Below are positions 8,050 to 17,822 of a stretch of 54,312 nt of DNA, in pieces. This DNA is from Vicinamibacteraceae bacterium. GTDB lineage: Bacteria > Acidobacteriota > Vicinamibacteria > Marinacidobacterales > Marinacidobacteraceae. The translations under genes and the position numbers were made by a program. The stretch is taken from the NCBI GenBank assembly GCA_012271265.1, contig JAAXGQ010000043.1, positions 1 through 54,312 on the forward strand, written 5' to 3'. Within the stretch, counting starts at the first letter, position 1, and every line of letters begins with the position of its first letter. The notes under the pieces are model-generated. The model searched no databases. It had not been told where the DNA came from and was given only the letters and a program-made list of their open reading frames with translations.

Positions 8050-8922
8050 ATGATGCGAAGTGCCGCTTTCGGGGTGTCCCGGAGTTCGCCCAGGCCGGGT
8101 CGGGGAGCGCGCTCTTCGGCGGTCCTGGTTCTACTCGCGCTCGGCGCCTGCAGTCCGCCGGCTCCCCGGGAGCTGGCGGCGTGGGACCGGAGCGACGAGG
8201 GGAACCGCGCCCGGATCGACCACGGCGCCTGGCAGGAAATCCTCGAGGCCTACGTGGCGGCGGACCCGAGCGGCGTCCACCTCGTCGACTACGCCGGCCT
8301 TGCCGGAAACGAAGCGGAACGGACGCGTCTCGACGGCTACGTGGGGTCACTGGAGGCGGTCGACCCCCGCGAGTACTCCCGGGCCGAACAGATGGCCTAC
8401 TGGATCAACTTCTACAACGCGCTGACCGTCAAGGTCGTGGTGGACGCCTACCCGGTGGACAGCATCCGCGACATTCACGAAGGCGTCGTCCCCTACACCG
8501 GCCCGTGGGACGACGCGCACGCCCGCGTCGCGGGTCAGGACCTGACGCTCAACGACATGGAGCACGGCATCCTGCGCCCCATCTGGCAGGACCCCCGGAT
8601 CCATTACGCGGTCAACTGCGCCGCCCTGAGCTGTCCCAACCTGCTCCTGACCGCGTTCACGGCGGAAAACACCGAGGCGCTGCTCGAGGCGGGCGCCGTC
8701 GCCTACGTGAACAGCACCCGGGGGGTGGACGTGGTGGACGAGGATCTGATCATCCTCTCCAGCATCTACGACTGGTACGCCGTGGACTTCGGCGAAACGG
8801 AAGCCGACGTGATCGCCCACCTCCAGGTTTACGCCGACGACGAGCTGGGGGCGTTTCTCGCGGACTTCGGCGGCGCGATCGATTACGACTACGACTGGAC
8901 TCTCAACCGGCAGGCTCCCTGA
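8050..8922 (+). CDS. DUF547 domain lipoprotein
   Basis: The product has 290 residues from the ATG at 8050; a second ATG follows at 8053. The N-terminus is basic, then hydrophobic (SSAVLVLLALGAC), with a lipobox Cys at residue 34, so it should be a lipid-anchored protein. The rest is a DUF547 domain, recognised by QMAYWINFYNALTVKVVVDAYP, the DIEH-like LNDMEHGILRP and YAVNCAALSCPNL. The molecular role of DUF547 is not established. The open frame extends to 7861, but only the 8050/8053 start puts a signal peptide at the N-terminus. It is followed at 8942 by a large nested inverted repeat. Confidence 0.86.
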   Translation: MMRSAAFGVSRSSPRPGRGARSSAVLVLLALGACSPPAPRELAAWDRSDEGNRARIDHGAWQEILEAYVAADPSGVHLVDYAGLAGNEAERTRLDGYVGSLEAVDPREYSRAEQMAYWINFYNALTVKVVVDAYPVDSIRDIHEGVVPYTGPWDDAHARVAGQDLTLNDMEHGILRPIWQDPRIHYAVNCAALSCPNLLLTAFTAENTEALLEAGAVAYVNSTRGVDVVDEDLIILSSIYDWYAVDFGETEADVIAHLQVYADDELGAFLADFGGAIDYDYDWTLNRQAP

Positions 8923-8941
8923 GGCGCCCGCCTCGCCGCCG

Positions 8942-9051
8942 CGACGGTGAACACCCCGGGAACAGGGTGAAGCGGCATTCCAGGCGGCAAGGCGGTGTTG
9001 CTGCGTTGCGTTCCGCCTTGTCAGCCACGCGCCTGTTCCCGGCCACCGTCG
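8942..9051. repeat. Nested inverted repeat (~110 bases)
   Basis: Three pairs of arms are nested. CGACGGTG (8942-8949) pairs with CACCGTCG (9044-9051). CCGGGAACAGG (8956-8966) pairs with CCTGTTCCCGG (9032-9042). GGCAAGGCGG (8986-8995) pairs with CCGCCTTGTC (9013-9022), with one G-T pair. The loop between the innermost arms is 17 bases. The structure lies in the 306-base gap between the DUF547 and M28 genes (8923-9228), starting 20 bases after the DUF547 stop. There is no T-run, so it is not a classical Rho-independent terminator. It could be a mobile palindromic element or a structured RNA. Confidence 0.6.
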
Positions 9052-9216
9052 GTGCTTCCGCCACCTCATCCACCGGCTGTGGAGCTGGAGCCGGACTCCT
9101 TTCCTTCGGTGTCGGCGCGCCGACATTGCGCCGTCGCGAATGAGCGCGATCGGGGCTGTTCCGATCGTCTTCTCTGCCGGCGCCTGGACGCAGGACCCCC
9201 GGGGCTCCGCGCCAAG

Positions 9217-9222
9217 TACGAT
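9217..9222 (+). promoter_or_regulatory. -10-like box, M28 peptidase gene
   Basis: TACGAT lies six bases before the ATG at 9229. A transcript starting about seven bases after the box would begin at the start codon, i.e. be leaderless. No Shine-Dalgarno sequence is visible and no convincing -35 box was found. Confidence 0.4.
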
Positions 9223-9228
9223 ACGTGC

Positions 9229-11430
9229 ATGACGCGTCTCCTCCTCCGTTCCTGCTCTCGCCTCGCCCTGGCCTGCCTGCTCCTGGCCGGCGCCGCCCCG
9301 CTCGCGTCCGCCCTCCAGAACGCGGATCCCGCCCGGGGTTTCCTGGACGGCCAGTGGGATCGCCAGCAGGAGATCGAAGCCATGTTCCGGGCGGTGCCCG
9401 ATCCGGCCCGGCTCCGGGAGTACATGGAGTACATGAGCGAGGAGCCGCACATCGCCGGACTCGGCCGGGGCAGCCTCCGGGTCGCGGAGTACGCGGTGGA
9501 GAAGTTCCGTTCGTTCGGCCTCGACGCCGCGATCGAAGAGACCGAGGCTCTCATGCCGCTTCCGGTCGAACGCCATGTGGAGGTGCTGGGGCCCGAGCCC
9601 TACACGCTGCGGCTCACGGAGCCGGAGGTCCCGGAAGACGAGGACACCTTCGACGAAGGCCAGCTTTCTCCCTACAACGCCTTTGCCGCCGACGGAGACG
9701 CAACGGGCGAGGTGGTCTACGTGAACTACGGGATTCCCGAGGACTACGAGAAGCTCGCCGACCTCGGGATTTCCGTGGAGGGGAAGATCGTGCTGGCCCG
9801 CTACGGGCGGAGCTGGCGCGGCATCAAGGCGAAGCTCGCGCAGGAAAACGGGGCGCGGGGCGCCCTCATGTACTCGGATCCGGCAGACGATGGCTATTAC
9901 CAGGGCCTCACCTATCCCGAAGGGCCGTACCGTCCGCAATGGGGCGTCCAGACCGGTTCGATCCTCGACATGCCGGTCCGTCCCGGCGATCCGCTGACTC
10001 CCGGCTGGGGCGCGAAGGAGGACCGGGAGAAGCTGACCCGGGAGACGGCCGGGACGCTCGTCCGGATTCCGGTGCTGCCGATCTCGTGGGGGGACGCGCT
10101 TCCCATCCTCGAACAGCTCCGGGGCACGGCGGCTCCGAACGACGACTGGAAGGGAGCCCTGCCGATCACCTACCACATCGGCCCCGGGCCGGCGACGGTG
10201 CGGATACGCACCGTGAACGACTGGCAGGTGCGTCCGATCTACAACGTGGTCGCGCGGATCGAGGGCTCCACCTGGCCGGACCAGTGGATCGTCCACGGCA
10301 ACCACCATGATGCCTGGTGCAACGGCGCCATGGATCCGATCAGCGGCGCCGTCCAGCTCATGGAGACCGCCCGGGGTTTCGGCGAGCTGCTCAAGGCAGG
10401 CATCCGTCCCGCCCGCACCGTCATCTTCGCTCTCTGGGACGCCGAGGAGTGGGGGCTCCTGGGGTCCACGGAGTGGGCCGAAACCCACCGCGAGGACCTC
10501 GGGGAGAAGGGCGTCGTCTACATCAATACCGACAGCAACGGAAAGGGCTGGCTCGGCATGGCCGGGAGCCACACCCTGGAGCGCTTCCTCAACGAGGTGG
10601 CGCGGGACATCGAGGACCCGGAACGAGGGGTCAGCGTCTACGAGGCGGCGCGCGCCCGGCGGCTCGAGACCGCGGCGAATCCGGACGCCAGGCAGCAGAT
10701 CGAGCAGAGCGATGACCTGCGGCTCGCGGCGCTGGGGTCCGGGTCGGACTACACCGTCTTCCTCGACCACCTCACCATGGCCTCGCTGAATCTGGGCTTC
10801 GGGGGCGACAGTCCGGGCGGTGTCTACCACTCCGCCTACGACACTCTCCACTGGTACCTGACGTTCGCCGACGGCGAGTTCGTCTTCGGCCGGGCCCTGT
10901 CGCAACTCGTCGGCACCGCCATCCTTCGCCTCGCCAACGCGGCGGTGCTGCCGTTCGGGTTCACGGCCCTGGCCGACGCCATGAGCGGTTATGTCGAGGA
11001 GATCCGCGAAACCCACGCAGCGATGGAGTCCCCCGACGCAATCGACTTCGAGTCCCTCGAAGCGGCATTGGCGGCCCTTGAGGCGGCCGGCGAGGGATAT
11101 GAAGAAGCGCTTGCCGGGCTGAGCGCCGTCGAGGCCGAGGGGGTTCTGGGCAGCGAAGCGGCCGTCCAGCTCAACCAGTTGCTCTACACCACCGAGCGGA
11201 GGCTCGGATACGAGGAGGGGTTGCCCAACCGGGAGTGGTTCCGCCACCAAGTGTACGCGCCCGGCCTCTACACCGGGTACGGGGTCAAGACCATTCCCGG
11301 TGTCCGGGAGGGCATCGAGGAAGAGGAATGGGATGCGGCCCGGTTCTACGTCCAGGTCGTCAGCCAGGCGCTCGGTGATCTCACCGGCCAGATCCAGGAG
11401 GCCGAACGGATCCTCGCCGACCTTCGCTGA
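9229..11430 (+). CDS. M28 family metallopeptidase, glutamate carboxypeptidase II-like, secreted
   Basis: The 733-residue product is a two-zinc exopeptidase of family M28B, similar in length and layout to glutamate carboxypeptidase II. Residues 1-27 form a Sec signal (LLLRSCSRLALACLLLAGAAP...). A protease-associated domain occupies roughly residues 150-260. The metal-site motifs are GNHHDAW with zinc ligand H359, the catalytic/ligand pair in DAEEWGLLGS, NTDSNGKG, and the late His in YHSAYDTLHW. The C-terminal third fits the transferrin-receptor-like dimerisation domain. The open frame reaches back to 8995, but only 9229 gives a signal peptide. It likely trims C-terminal residues from extracellular peptides; substrate not known. 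Confidence 0.93.
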   Translation: MTRLLLRSCSRLALACLLLAGAAPLASALQNADPARGFLDGQWDRQQEIEAMFRAVPDPARLREYMEYMSEEPHIAGLGRGSLRVAEYAVEKFRSFGLDAAIEETEALMPLPVERHVEVLGPEPYTLRLTEPEVPEDEDTFDEGQLSPYNAFAADGDATGEVVYVNYGIPEDYEKLADLGISVEGKIVLARYGRSWRGIKAKLAQENGARGALMYSDPADDGYYQGLTYPEGPYRPQWGVQTGSILDMPVRPGDPLTPGWGAKEDREKLTRETAGTLVRIPVLPISWGDALPILEQLRGTAAPNDDWKGALPITYHIGPGPATVRIRTVNDWQVRPIYNVVARIEGSTWPDQWIVHGNHHDAWCNGAMDPISGAVQLMETARGFGELLKAGIRPARTVIFALWDAEEWGLLGSTEWAETHREDLGEKGVVYINTDSNGKGWLGMAGSHTLERFLNEVARDIEDPERGVSVYEAARARRLETAANPDARQQIEQSDDLRLAALGSGSDYTVFLDHLTMASLNLGFGGDSPGGVYHSAYDTLHWYLTFADGEFVFGRALSQLVGTAILRLANAAVLPFGFTALADAMSGYVEEIRETHAAMESPDAIDFESLEAALAALEAAGEGYEEALAGLSAVEAEGVLGSEAAVQLNQLLYTTERRLGYEEGLPNREWFRHQVYAPGLYTGYGVKTIPGVREGIEEEEWDAARFYVQVVSQALGDLTGQIQEAERILADLR

Positions 11431-11535
11431 CCGAGCCACGGCCCGCGCGGGCGCCGGTGAGAGTTCCGCGGCTTGCGCGCTGATCCGTTCCCGTCTTCCG
11501 CAACGGATCGCCGCGCGTTCCCCCGGCTGCGTCCG

Positions 11536-12582
11536 ATGTCCAGGCTTCTGGCCTTTGCCGCGATCTATCTGATCTGGGGCTCCACCTACCTCGCCATCCG
11601 GGTCGGGGTGGAGGAGGTTCCGCCGTTCGTGCTCGGCGGAGCCCGGTTCCTTCTCTCCGGCGCCATCCTCTATGTCTTCGGAAGGCGTCGGTCGGGCCCG
11701 CTCACCCGCCGGGAGTGGCTGGAGTGCGCCGGCCTCGGCCTGCTCTTCTTCACCGCCACCCACGGTCTTGGCCACTGGGCCCAGGCGCGCATCCCGTCGG
11801 GTACGGCGTCGGTGATCGTGGCGACGGTGGTCTTCTGGATCGCCGGGCTCGACGCGGCGCTGGTGAAACACCGTTTCCCGCGCCCGCTGCCCCTTCTCTG
11901 CATCGTGCTCGGCTTCGCCGGCGTGCTGGTCCTGGTCGCGCCCTGGAAGGCGGAGGCCGTTGTCGACCCGGCCGGCGTGCTGGCGATGCTGGGCGCGCCC
12001 GTCGCCTGGGCCCTCGCGAGCATCTGGTCCCGGTGCGCGACCAGGCCGCGGTCCCTCATTCTGGCCTCCGGCGCACAGATGCTGGTCGGCGGGGCCGCCC
12101 TCCTCGGGCTGGCCACGGCCAGCGGATCCTGGACCGGCTTCGATCCCCGAGCGGTCGGGTTGCCGGCTCTTTCTGCCCTCGTCTACCTGATCCTCTTCGG
12201 TTCGATCGTCGCCTTCCTGTCCTACCGATGGCTCCTGACCCAGGTGGATCCTTCCGTCGCGGCGACCTACGCCTTCGTGAACCCGCTGGTCGCAGTCCTC
12301 CTTGGCGCCTCGGTGCTCGGAGAAGAACTCTCCGCCCGGCTCGGGGTGGCGCTGGGGCTCATCGTGGTCCCCGTCGCGCTCCTGCAGTGGGACGAGTTCC
12401 GCCACCGCCGCTTCCCCCGGTCATCTCCCGGCCCACCGGGCCCCGGCATCCTGGTCCCCACCAGGGAGGACCCCACCCGGAGATCGCGCCGGGACTTGAG
12501 GAAGCGTCGCGCCACGGGGACGGACGCTGACAAACGGACAGGACCGGGCGGGGGTGTAACTTCTTCCCGGCGTCGTCCGTAG
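11536..12582 (+). CDS. EamA/DMT-family transporter (RhaT/YedA-like)
   Basis: This is a 348-residue inner-membrane protein with about ten hydrophobic helices in two EamA repeats. The first repeat starts at once with LLAFAAIYLIWGSTYLAIRVG, the usual opening of the family; the second starts near residue 150. The family exports amino acids or other metabolites, and the substrate cannot be read here. I chose ATG 11536 because the family starts at the first helix, although the frame is open back to 11473. The last ~50 residues are a basic, Pro/Ser-rich tail not typical of the family and may be unstructured. The gene lies 105 bases after the M28 gene and 14 before the TonB receptor gene. Confidence 0.88.
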   Translation: MSRLLAFAAIYLIWGSTYLAIRVGVEEVPPFVLGGARFLLSGAILYVFGRRRSGPLTRREWLECAGLGLLFFTATHGLGHWAQARIPSGTASVIVATVVFWIAGLDAALVKHRFPRPLPLLCIVLGFAGVLVLVAPWKAEAVVDPAGVLAMLGAPVAWALASIWSRCATRPRSLILASGAQMLVGGAALLGLATASGSWTGFDPRAVGLPALSALVYLILFGSIVAFLSYRWLLTQVDPSVAATYAFVNPLVAVLLGASVLGEELSARLGVALGLIVVPVALLQWDEFRHRRFPRSSPGPPGPGILVPTREDPTRRSRRDLRKRRATGTDADKRTGPGGGVTSSRRRP

Positions 12583-12596
12583 GGACAGACAAAGGA

Positions 12597-15134
12597 ATGC
12601 CGAGAGATCGTCCCGTTGGGGGCTTCCCGCCGAGAGGGCGGGAGGCCCGGCGTTTACACGGCCTGCCATCGGTGCGGTCCGGGTGCGGGTTTCGGCGGGG
12701 GGCGGCCTGGTTGGTCGTGGTTGCCGCAGCGGCCGGCGCCGCCCCGGCGGCGTCCGGTCAGGCTGCTTCCGGGAGTTCCGGGGAGGCGCCGGAGCTGGTG
12801 GGACGCGTTGTGGACGCCGCGGACGGAAGCCCGATTTCGGGCGCCGTGGTGGCCGGCGGGGGCGCCTCCACCGTTACGGGAGCGGATGGAGGGTTCCGTC
12901 TCCGCGCTGCCCCCGGGCTGGCAGCCGTCGCGGTCGCGGCGGAGGGGTACTTCGACCTCCAGGCGGCCGTTCCCGGGGAAGGGGAGCTCGTGGTCCGTCT
13001 CGTTTCGCAGACCCTTGCCGAGGAGGTCACGGTGAGCGCGTCGGTTCCCGAGGCCGACCGCCCCGCCGTGACGCGGGTCGCCCCGGCGGCGGTGCTGGAG
13101 ACGGCTGGCACGGTGGACAACATCTTCCGCGCCCTCACGACCCTCCCCGGCGTCACCCCCACCTCCGACTTCGGCAGTTATCTCTCAGTGCGGGGCGGCA
13201 CGCCGGACCAGAACCTCACCCTGATGGACGGGATCGAGGTGCACAACCCCTACCGGCTCTTCGGGCTCGTCAGCGCCTTCAACCCGGAGACGGTCGCGGA
13301 TTTCTCACTGGCCGCGGGCGGGTTTGGAGCGAAGTACGGGGACCGGCTGTCATCGCTCCTGATCGTCGAGAACCGAAACGGAAGCCAGGACTTCGCCGCG
13401 ACCTCCGCTCTCAGCATCACCGACGGGAACCTTCTGGCCGAGGGACCGCTGCCCCGAGGCGGGTCGTTCGTGGCCACGGCCCGCCGCACCTACTACGACT
13501 TCATCGTGGGTCGGATCCTCGACCAGGACTTTCCTTCGTTCCAGGATTTTCAGGCCCGCCTTGAATGGGCGTTCGGCCCCGGCCACCGCCTCACTTTCAC
13601 CGGCGTCCGCAGCCGCGAGGACACCAACTTCTCCTTTTCCAACGAGGAGGAAGGCGCCGAGGTGGACTTCGACTCCGACACCCGGAACGACCTCGGCGCC
13701 GCCCGCTTCGACGCGGTCGTGTCCGACCGCCTGACGACGAGCACGATCGTCGCCTGGTACCGCAACACCGAAGACCTCGCCTTCGACGGCCTGATCCCGA
13801 GCGAAGAACGAGCCTCCGCGGGAGGCGAAGAGTTGCTGTCGGAACTCGGCTTCGAGCGCGAGATCGTCGTGCGGGACCTCTCGCTCCGGCAGGAAGTCGG
13901 CTACCAGGCGGCGGAGGATCACTTCCTGGAAACCGGGTTCGAGCTTCACGGCATCGATTCCGGCATCGAACAGTCGATCAGGGGCATTCGCAACGAAGGC
14001 GAGGCGAATCCAACGAGCATCCAGGGCGGATCCGCACTCCCGGATTTTCTCGACTCCGACCTCCGAGGGCTGCGGGGGGGCGCCTGGATCCAGGATGCCT
14101 GGAACCTCCATGAAGCGCTTGCGGTCGAGCCGGGTCTGCGTCTCGAGTGGAGCACCGTGAACGGGCAGAGCACGCTCTCGCCGAGGCTGGCGGCGACGTG
14201 GAGCCTCGGGTCCGGGCTCCGGTTGCGGGCAGCCGGGGGGCTCTACACCCAGAGCCCAGGCTGGGAGAAGCTCCAGGCGTCCGACTACTTTCTCGACCTC
14301 AGCGGCGCCGCCGATCTCGAGCATGAGCGCGCCGCACATGCAGTTCTCGGTGTCGAAAAGGAACTTCCCGGGGCCTCCCGTCTGCGGGTCGAGGGCTACT
14401 GGAAGCGCTTTGACGGCCTCCTCGTGGGCCGACTGGAAACCGAAGAGGAACGGCGGGCCCGGGTCGCCGACTACGAATTCCCCGAAGCGCTTCGCGCCAG
14501 CGTCCCCACCGATCCGATGATCACGATCACGCCGGGGAACATCGGGGGCGGCGTGGCGCGCGGCCTCGATGTCTACCTGGCCCGTCTCGATCCCGGTGCC
14601 CGGCTGGCCGGATGGGTGTCGTGGTCGTGGGGCAGGGCGGAGCGCGAGACCTACGGGCAGCGCTATCCCTTCGAGTACGACCGTCCGCACGCTCTGAACG
14701 TGGTCGGTCAGTTGCGCCTCAGGGACACCCTGCGGCTTGCGGGCACCTGGAGGCTCGCCAGCGGCTTTCCCTACACCTCGGCCGAGGGGGTCCGCGTCGC
14801 GGCCCGAAGAGATTCCCGGGGACGCTACGTTCCCGACACCGACGAAGATGGCAACCTGGTCTACACGCCCGACTTCGGTGGGGTCGGGAATCTGCACGCC
14901 GCGCGGCTCCCGGCCTACGCCCGGCTCGACCTGCGGTTGACCTGGCAGCCCCGGGGCCGAGAGGGCCGCTGGCAGCTCTACGCCGAGGTCATCAACGCCT
15001 TCGGCCGCGACAACGGCGTGGATGTCGAGACCAACGTGGTCCGGGATGCTGCCGGCGGCCTTCCCCGGGTCGAGGAGTCCCCCAGCTTCGGTTTCCCCCG
15101 CATCCCGACGGTGGGGATCCGCTTCCGCTTCTGA
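12597..15134 (+). CDS. TonB-dependent receptor with N-terminal carboxypeptidase-regulatory-like domain
   Basis: The product has up to 845 residues. It begins with a basic stretch and a hydrophobic signal (AAWLVVVAAAAGAAPAASGQ). A carboxypeptidase-regulatory-like beta-sandwich follows (LVGRVVDAADGSPISGAVVAGG, residues ~65-150). The plug domain (FRALTTLPGVTPTSDFGSYLSVRGG) and a long 22-strand-type barrel follow, ending in FRF with the C-terminal Phe expected for BAM-inserted proteins. Ligand unknown; these receptors import siderophores, peptides or glycans using TonB energy. The ATG at 12597 leaves a long pre-signal region; the GTG at 12672 would give a more normal signal peptide and is a real alternative. 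Confidence 0.88.
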   Translation: MPRDRPVGGFPPRGREARRLHGLPSVRSGCGFRRGAAWLVVVAAAAGAAPAASGQAASGSSGEAPELVGRVVDAADGSPISGAVVAGGGASTVTGADGGFRLRAAPGLAAVAVAAEGYFDLQAAVPGEGELVVRLVSQTLAEEVTVSASVPEADRPAVTRVAPAAVLETAGTVDNIFRALTTLPGVTPTSDFGSYLSVRGGTPDQNLTLMDGIEVHNPYRLFGLVSAFNPETVADFSLAAGGFGAKYGDRLSSLLIVENRNGSQDFAATSALSITDGNLLAEGPLPRGGSFVATARRTYYDFIVGRILDQDFPSFQDFQARLEWAFGPGHRLTFTGVRSREDTNFSFSNEEEGAEVDFDSDTRNDLGAARFDAVVSDRLTTSTIVAWYRNTEDLAFDGLIPSEERASAGGEELLSELGFEREIVVRDLSLRQEVGYQAAEDHFLETGFELHGIDSGIEQSIRGIRNEGEANPTSIQGGSALPDFLDSDLRGLRGGAWIQDAWNLHEALAVEPGLRLEWSTVNGQSTLSPRLAATWSLGSGLRLRAAGGLYTQSPGWEKLQASDYFLDLSGAADLEHERAAHAVLGVEKELPGASRLRVEGYWKRFDGLLVGRLETEEERRARVADYEFPEALRASVPTDPMITITPGNIGGGVARGLDVYLARLDPGARLAGWVSWSWGRAERETYGQRYPFEYDRPHALNVVGQLRLRDTLRLAGTWRLASGFPYTSAEGVRVAARRDSRGRYVPDTDEDGNLVYTPDFGGVGNLHAARLPAYARLDLRLTWQPRGREGRWQLYAEVINAFGRDNGVDVETNVVRDAAGGLPRVEESPSFGFPRIPTVGIRFRF

Positions 15135-15155
15135 CTCCGCCCGGGACCTTACGGA

Positions 15156-17822
15156 TCAGGAAGGCCGGAAGGCTTCCCGGACCGCGTTCCGGATGTCTTC
15201 CTGAAGGGCGGGCAGTCCCTCCACGCGGGGACCGCCGCCTTCGGCGCGGTCGGCGCGTCCGCCCCCGCGGCCGCCGATCCGGGCGGCCGCCTCCCGGAGC
15301 AGCCGGTTCGCCGGAAGGCGCCGGGCTACCTCTGGGGACATCCCCAGGATGACCGCGGCGCGTCCGCCCCGGATGTTCGCCGAGAGCGCCACCCAGGGAC
15401 TGCCGTCCTGGCGGTCACGGAAGACATCCATCAGGCGGCGGTGCTCCTGCTTCGAGACCCCCTGAAGAGCTTCCGGCATCCAGATGCGGACTCCGGCGAT
15501 TTCGTCAAGGTCGGCGTCCGGAGAGGCGGCTGACGACCCGCCCAGCGCCACCTGGTCGCGGAGCCGCTCGACCTCCTTCTCCATCCGCTTCAGCTCCGCC
15601 TGCATCCGCTCGATCTTCTTCGGCGCCGTCTCCGGGGAGGTCCTCGCCGCCCGGCCGATCGTCTCCAGCAGCCTCCGGCCCCGCCGGACATGGTCCATGG
15701 CGGCGACGCCGGTCAGAGCGGTGATGCGCCGCACCCCCGCCGCCACCGATCCCTCGGACACGACCACAAACACGCCGGCTTCCCCGGTGGCGCCGAGGTG
15801 GGTGCCGCCACAGAGCTCGATGCTGAACTCCGGGACCTCGATGACCCGCACCTCGGTTCCATACCTGTCTCCGAAGAACGCGAGCGCCCCCCGGGCCAGG
15901 GCCTCGTCGAGGGACATCACACTGGCGAGAACCTCGCGGTTCGCGCGGATCTGGAGGTTGACCCGTCCCTCGATCGCCTCCAGCTCCCCCGGGGTCAGCG
16001 GCGCGAAATGGGTGAAGTCGAACCGGAGCCGATCGGGAGCGACGAGCGAGCCCGCCTGCTTCACATGCGGGCCCAGGACATCGCGAAGCGCGGCGTGGAC
16101 CAGGTGGGTGACCGTGTGGTGGCGGGCCGCGCCGGAGCGGCGCCGACCGTTCACCACGGCCTCGGCCGGTTCTCCGGCGCCGACTTCGCCCTCGCGGACC
16201 CGGACGGTGTGGACCACGACTCCGTCCCGGGCGCGGGTGTCCCGCACCTCGGCCAGACCCCCCTCGCTGCGAATGACGCCCCGATCGCCCACCTGTCCGC
16301 CACCCTCGGGATAGAACGGCGTGCGCTCGAGCACCAGCTCGCCCTCCTGCCCGGCGGTGAGCGCGGGGAGAGGACGGAGGCGATCCTGCCCGTCGCGCCC
16401 GAGGGCGGCGACGACCCGGATCCCGCGGTCCTCGAGTTCGTCGTATCCCGTGAAGGGGGTGGTCTCGCCGCCGGTCAGCTCGCGGTAGCGATCCTGCCCC
16501 GGGGCGGGGCGTCCTTTCCAGGAGCGCCGGGCCTGCTCCCGCTGAGCGCGCATCCGCTCACGGAATCCCGCCTCGTCCACTCCGAGACCATGCTCGCCGG
16601 CCACTTCCTCCACGAGGTCCACCGGGAGGCCGAAGGTGTCGTAGAGCCGGAAGACATCCTTTCCTGGAAGGACGCCGGCGGCGCGGACGCCCGGCCGCTC
16701 CAGCACCCGGTCCAGCTGGGTCATCGCGGTTGCGACGGTGCTGGTGAACCGATCTTCCTCGAATGCCGCCACGCGCAGGATCAGGTCGCGCGACAGGCCC
16801 AGCTCGGGCCAGGCGCCTTCCATCGCCGAAATGGCTTCTTCGGTGATCGCGGCGAGGAAGGGAACGGCCACGCCGGCCCGCTTGCCGAAACGAACCGCGC
16901 GCCGCAGGATCTTTCGCAGCACGTAACCCCGCCCCTCGTTCGCCGGCAGGACGCCGTCGGCGACGAGGAAGGCCGTCGCCCGCGCGTGGTCGGCGATGAC
17001 CCGGGCCGCGGCGCGGGCCAGCTCGGGGTCCGCATCCCGGGCGGCGCGGGCCTCGGTTTCCCGGATCAGGCTCCGGAACAGATCGGTGTCGTAGTTCGAG
17101 GGGACACCCTGCATGACCGCGGCGAGCCGTTCCAGTCCCATCCCGGTGTCCACCGAGGGCGCCGGAAGCGGTGTGAGAGTCCCGTCCTCCGCCCGATCGA
17201 ACTGCATGAAGACCAGATTCCAGATCTCCAGGTGTCGGTCCGGCCCCGCGAAGTCCGATCCCTGGTCGTAATGGATCTCCGAACAGGGACCGCAGGGCCC
17301 GGTGTCCCCCATCGACCAGAAGTTCTCGGCTGCGGGCAGCCGGGCGATGCGCTCCTCGGGCACGAAGCGCCGCCAGAACCCGGCGGCTTCCTCGTCCGCC
17401 GGGGCCGATGCGTCGCCGGCGAAGACGGAGACCGACAGCCGTTCGGGCGCCAGGCCGAGCTGCCTGGTGAGGAACTCCCACGCGAGGACGATCGTCTGCT
17501 CCTTGAAGTAGTCCCCGAAGGAGAAGTTCCCGAGCATCTCGAAGAAGGTGTGGTGCCTCGGGGTGAAGCCGACGTTCTCCAGGTCGTTGTGTTTGCCCCC
17601 GGCCCGCACGCACTTCTGGACGCTCACGGCCCGGGGATGGCCGGGCGTCGCCTGCCCGAGGAAGTAATCCTTGAACTGATTCATCCCCGCGTTGGCAAAC
17701 AGCAGGGTGGGGTCTCCCTGCGGCACGAGCGGCGAACTCCGGACGACCTGATGGTCCCGCCTCGCGAAGTACTCGACGAATGCGCGCCGGAGGTCGTCCC
17801 CCCGGGTGGGAGGAGACCTCAC
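15156..17822 (-). CDS. alaS: Alanyl-tRNA synthetase
   Basis: This 888-residue enzyme charges tRNA-Ala. The class II catalytic domain is at the N-terminus (DPTLLFANAGMNQFKDYFLG; FTPRHHTFFEMLGNFSFGDYFK). The editing domain has the zinc/active-site motifs HHTVTHLVHAAL and CGGTHLGATGE. The DHHA1-type C-terminal domain ends with a Gly-rich GRGGGRADRAEGG. I place the start at the GTG at 17822, which overlaps the recX stop as GTGA; the frame stays open to 17930 but that would run far into recX. The recX-alaS pairing is the classical recA-recX-alaS order, although recA is not next to it. It converges with the TonB receptor gene, with 21 bases between the stops. Confidence 0.96.
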   Translation of the reverse strand: MRSPPTRGDDLRRAFVEYFARRDHQVVRSSPLVPQGDPTLLFANAGMNQFKDYFLGQATPGHPRAVSVQKCVRAGGKHNDLENVGFTPRHHTFFEMLGNFSFGDYFKEQTIVLAWEFLTRQLGLAPERLSVSVFAGDASAPADEEAAGFWRRFVPEERIARLPAAENFWSMGDTGPCGPCSEIHYDQGSDFAGPDRHLEIWNLVFMQFDRAEDGTLTPLPAPSVDTGMGLERLAAVMQGVPSNYDTDLFRSLIRETEARAARDADPELARAAARVIADHARATAFLVADGVLPANEGRGYVLRKILRRAVRFGKRAGVAVPFLAAITEEAISAMEGAWPELGLSRDLILRVAAFEEDRFTSTVATAMTQLDRVLERPGVRAAGVLPGKDVFRLYDTFGLPVDLVEEVAGEHGLGVDEAGFRERMRAQREQARRSWKGRPAPGQDRYRELTGGETTPFTGYDELEDRGIRVVAALGRDGQDRLRPLPALTAGQEGELVLERTPFYPEGGGQVGDRGVIRSEGGLAEVRDTRARDGVVVHTVRVREGEVGAGEPAEAVVNGRRRSGAARHHTVTHLVHAALRDVLGPHVKQAGSLVAPDRLRFDFTHFAPLTPGELEAIEGRVNLQIRANREVLASVMSLDEALARGALAFFGDRYGTEVRVIEVPEFSIELCGGTHLGATGEAGVFVVVSEGSVAAGVRRITALTGVAAMDHVRRGRRLLETIGRAARTSPETAPKKIERMQAELKRMEKEVERLRDQVALGGSSAASPDADLDEIAGVRIWMPEALQGVSKQEHRRLMDVFRDRQDGSPWVALSANIRGGRAAVILGMSPEVARRLPANRLLREAAARIGGRGGGRADRAEGGGPRVEGLPALQEDIRNAVREAFRPS

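Larger units (their letters stand above)
8923..9228. other. Intergenic stretch between DUF547 and M28 peptidase genes
   Basis: The stretch holds the nested inverted repeat at 8942-9051 and, at its right end, a -10-like box six bases before the peptidase start. The part from 9052 to 9216 shows no gene or clear signal to me. Confidence 0.45.

Noticed and set aside
8347-12405. A 1352-codon open frame on the minus strand
   Set aside because: It lies antisense to the DUF547, M28 and EamA genes, all with clear family motifs. The translation is Arg/Gly/Asp/Pro-rich with no recognisable domain; long antisense frames are expected at this G+C content.
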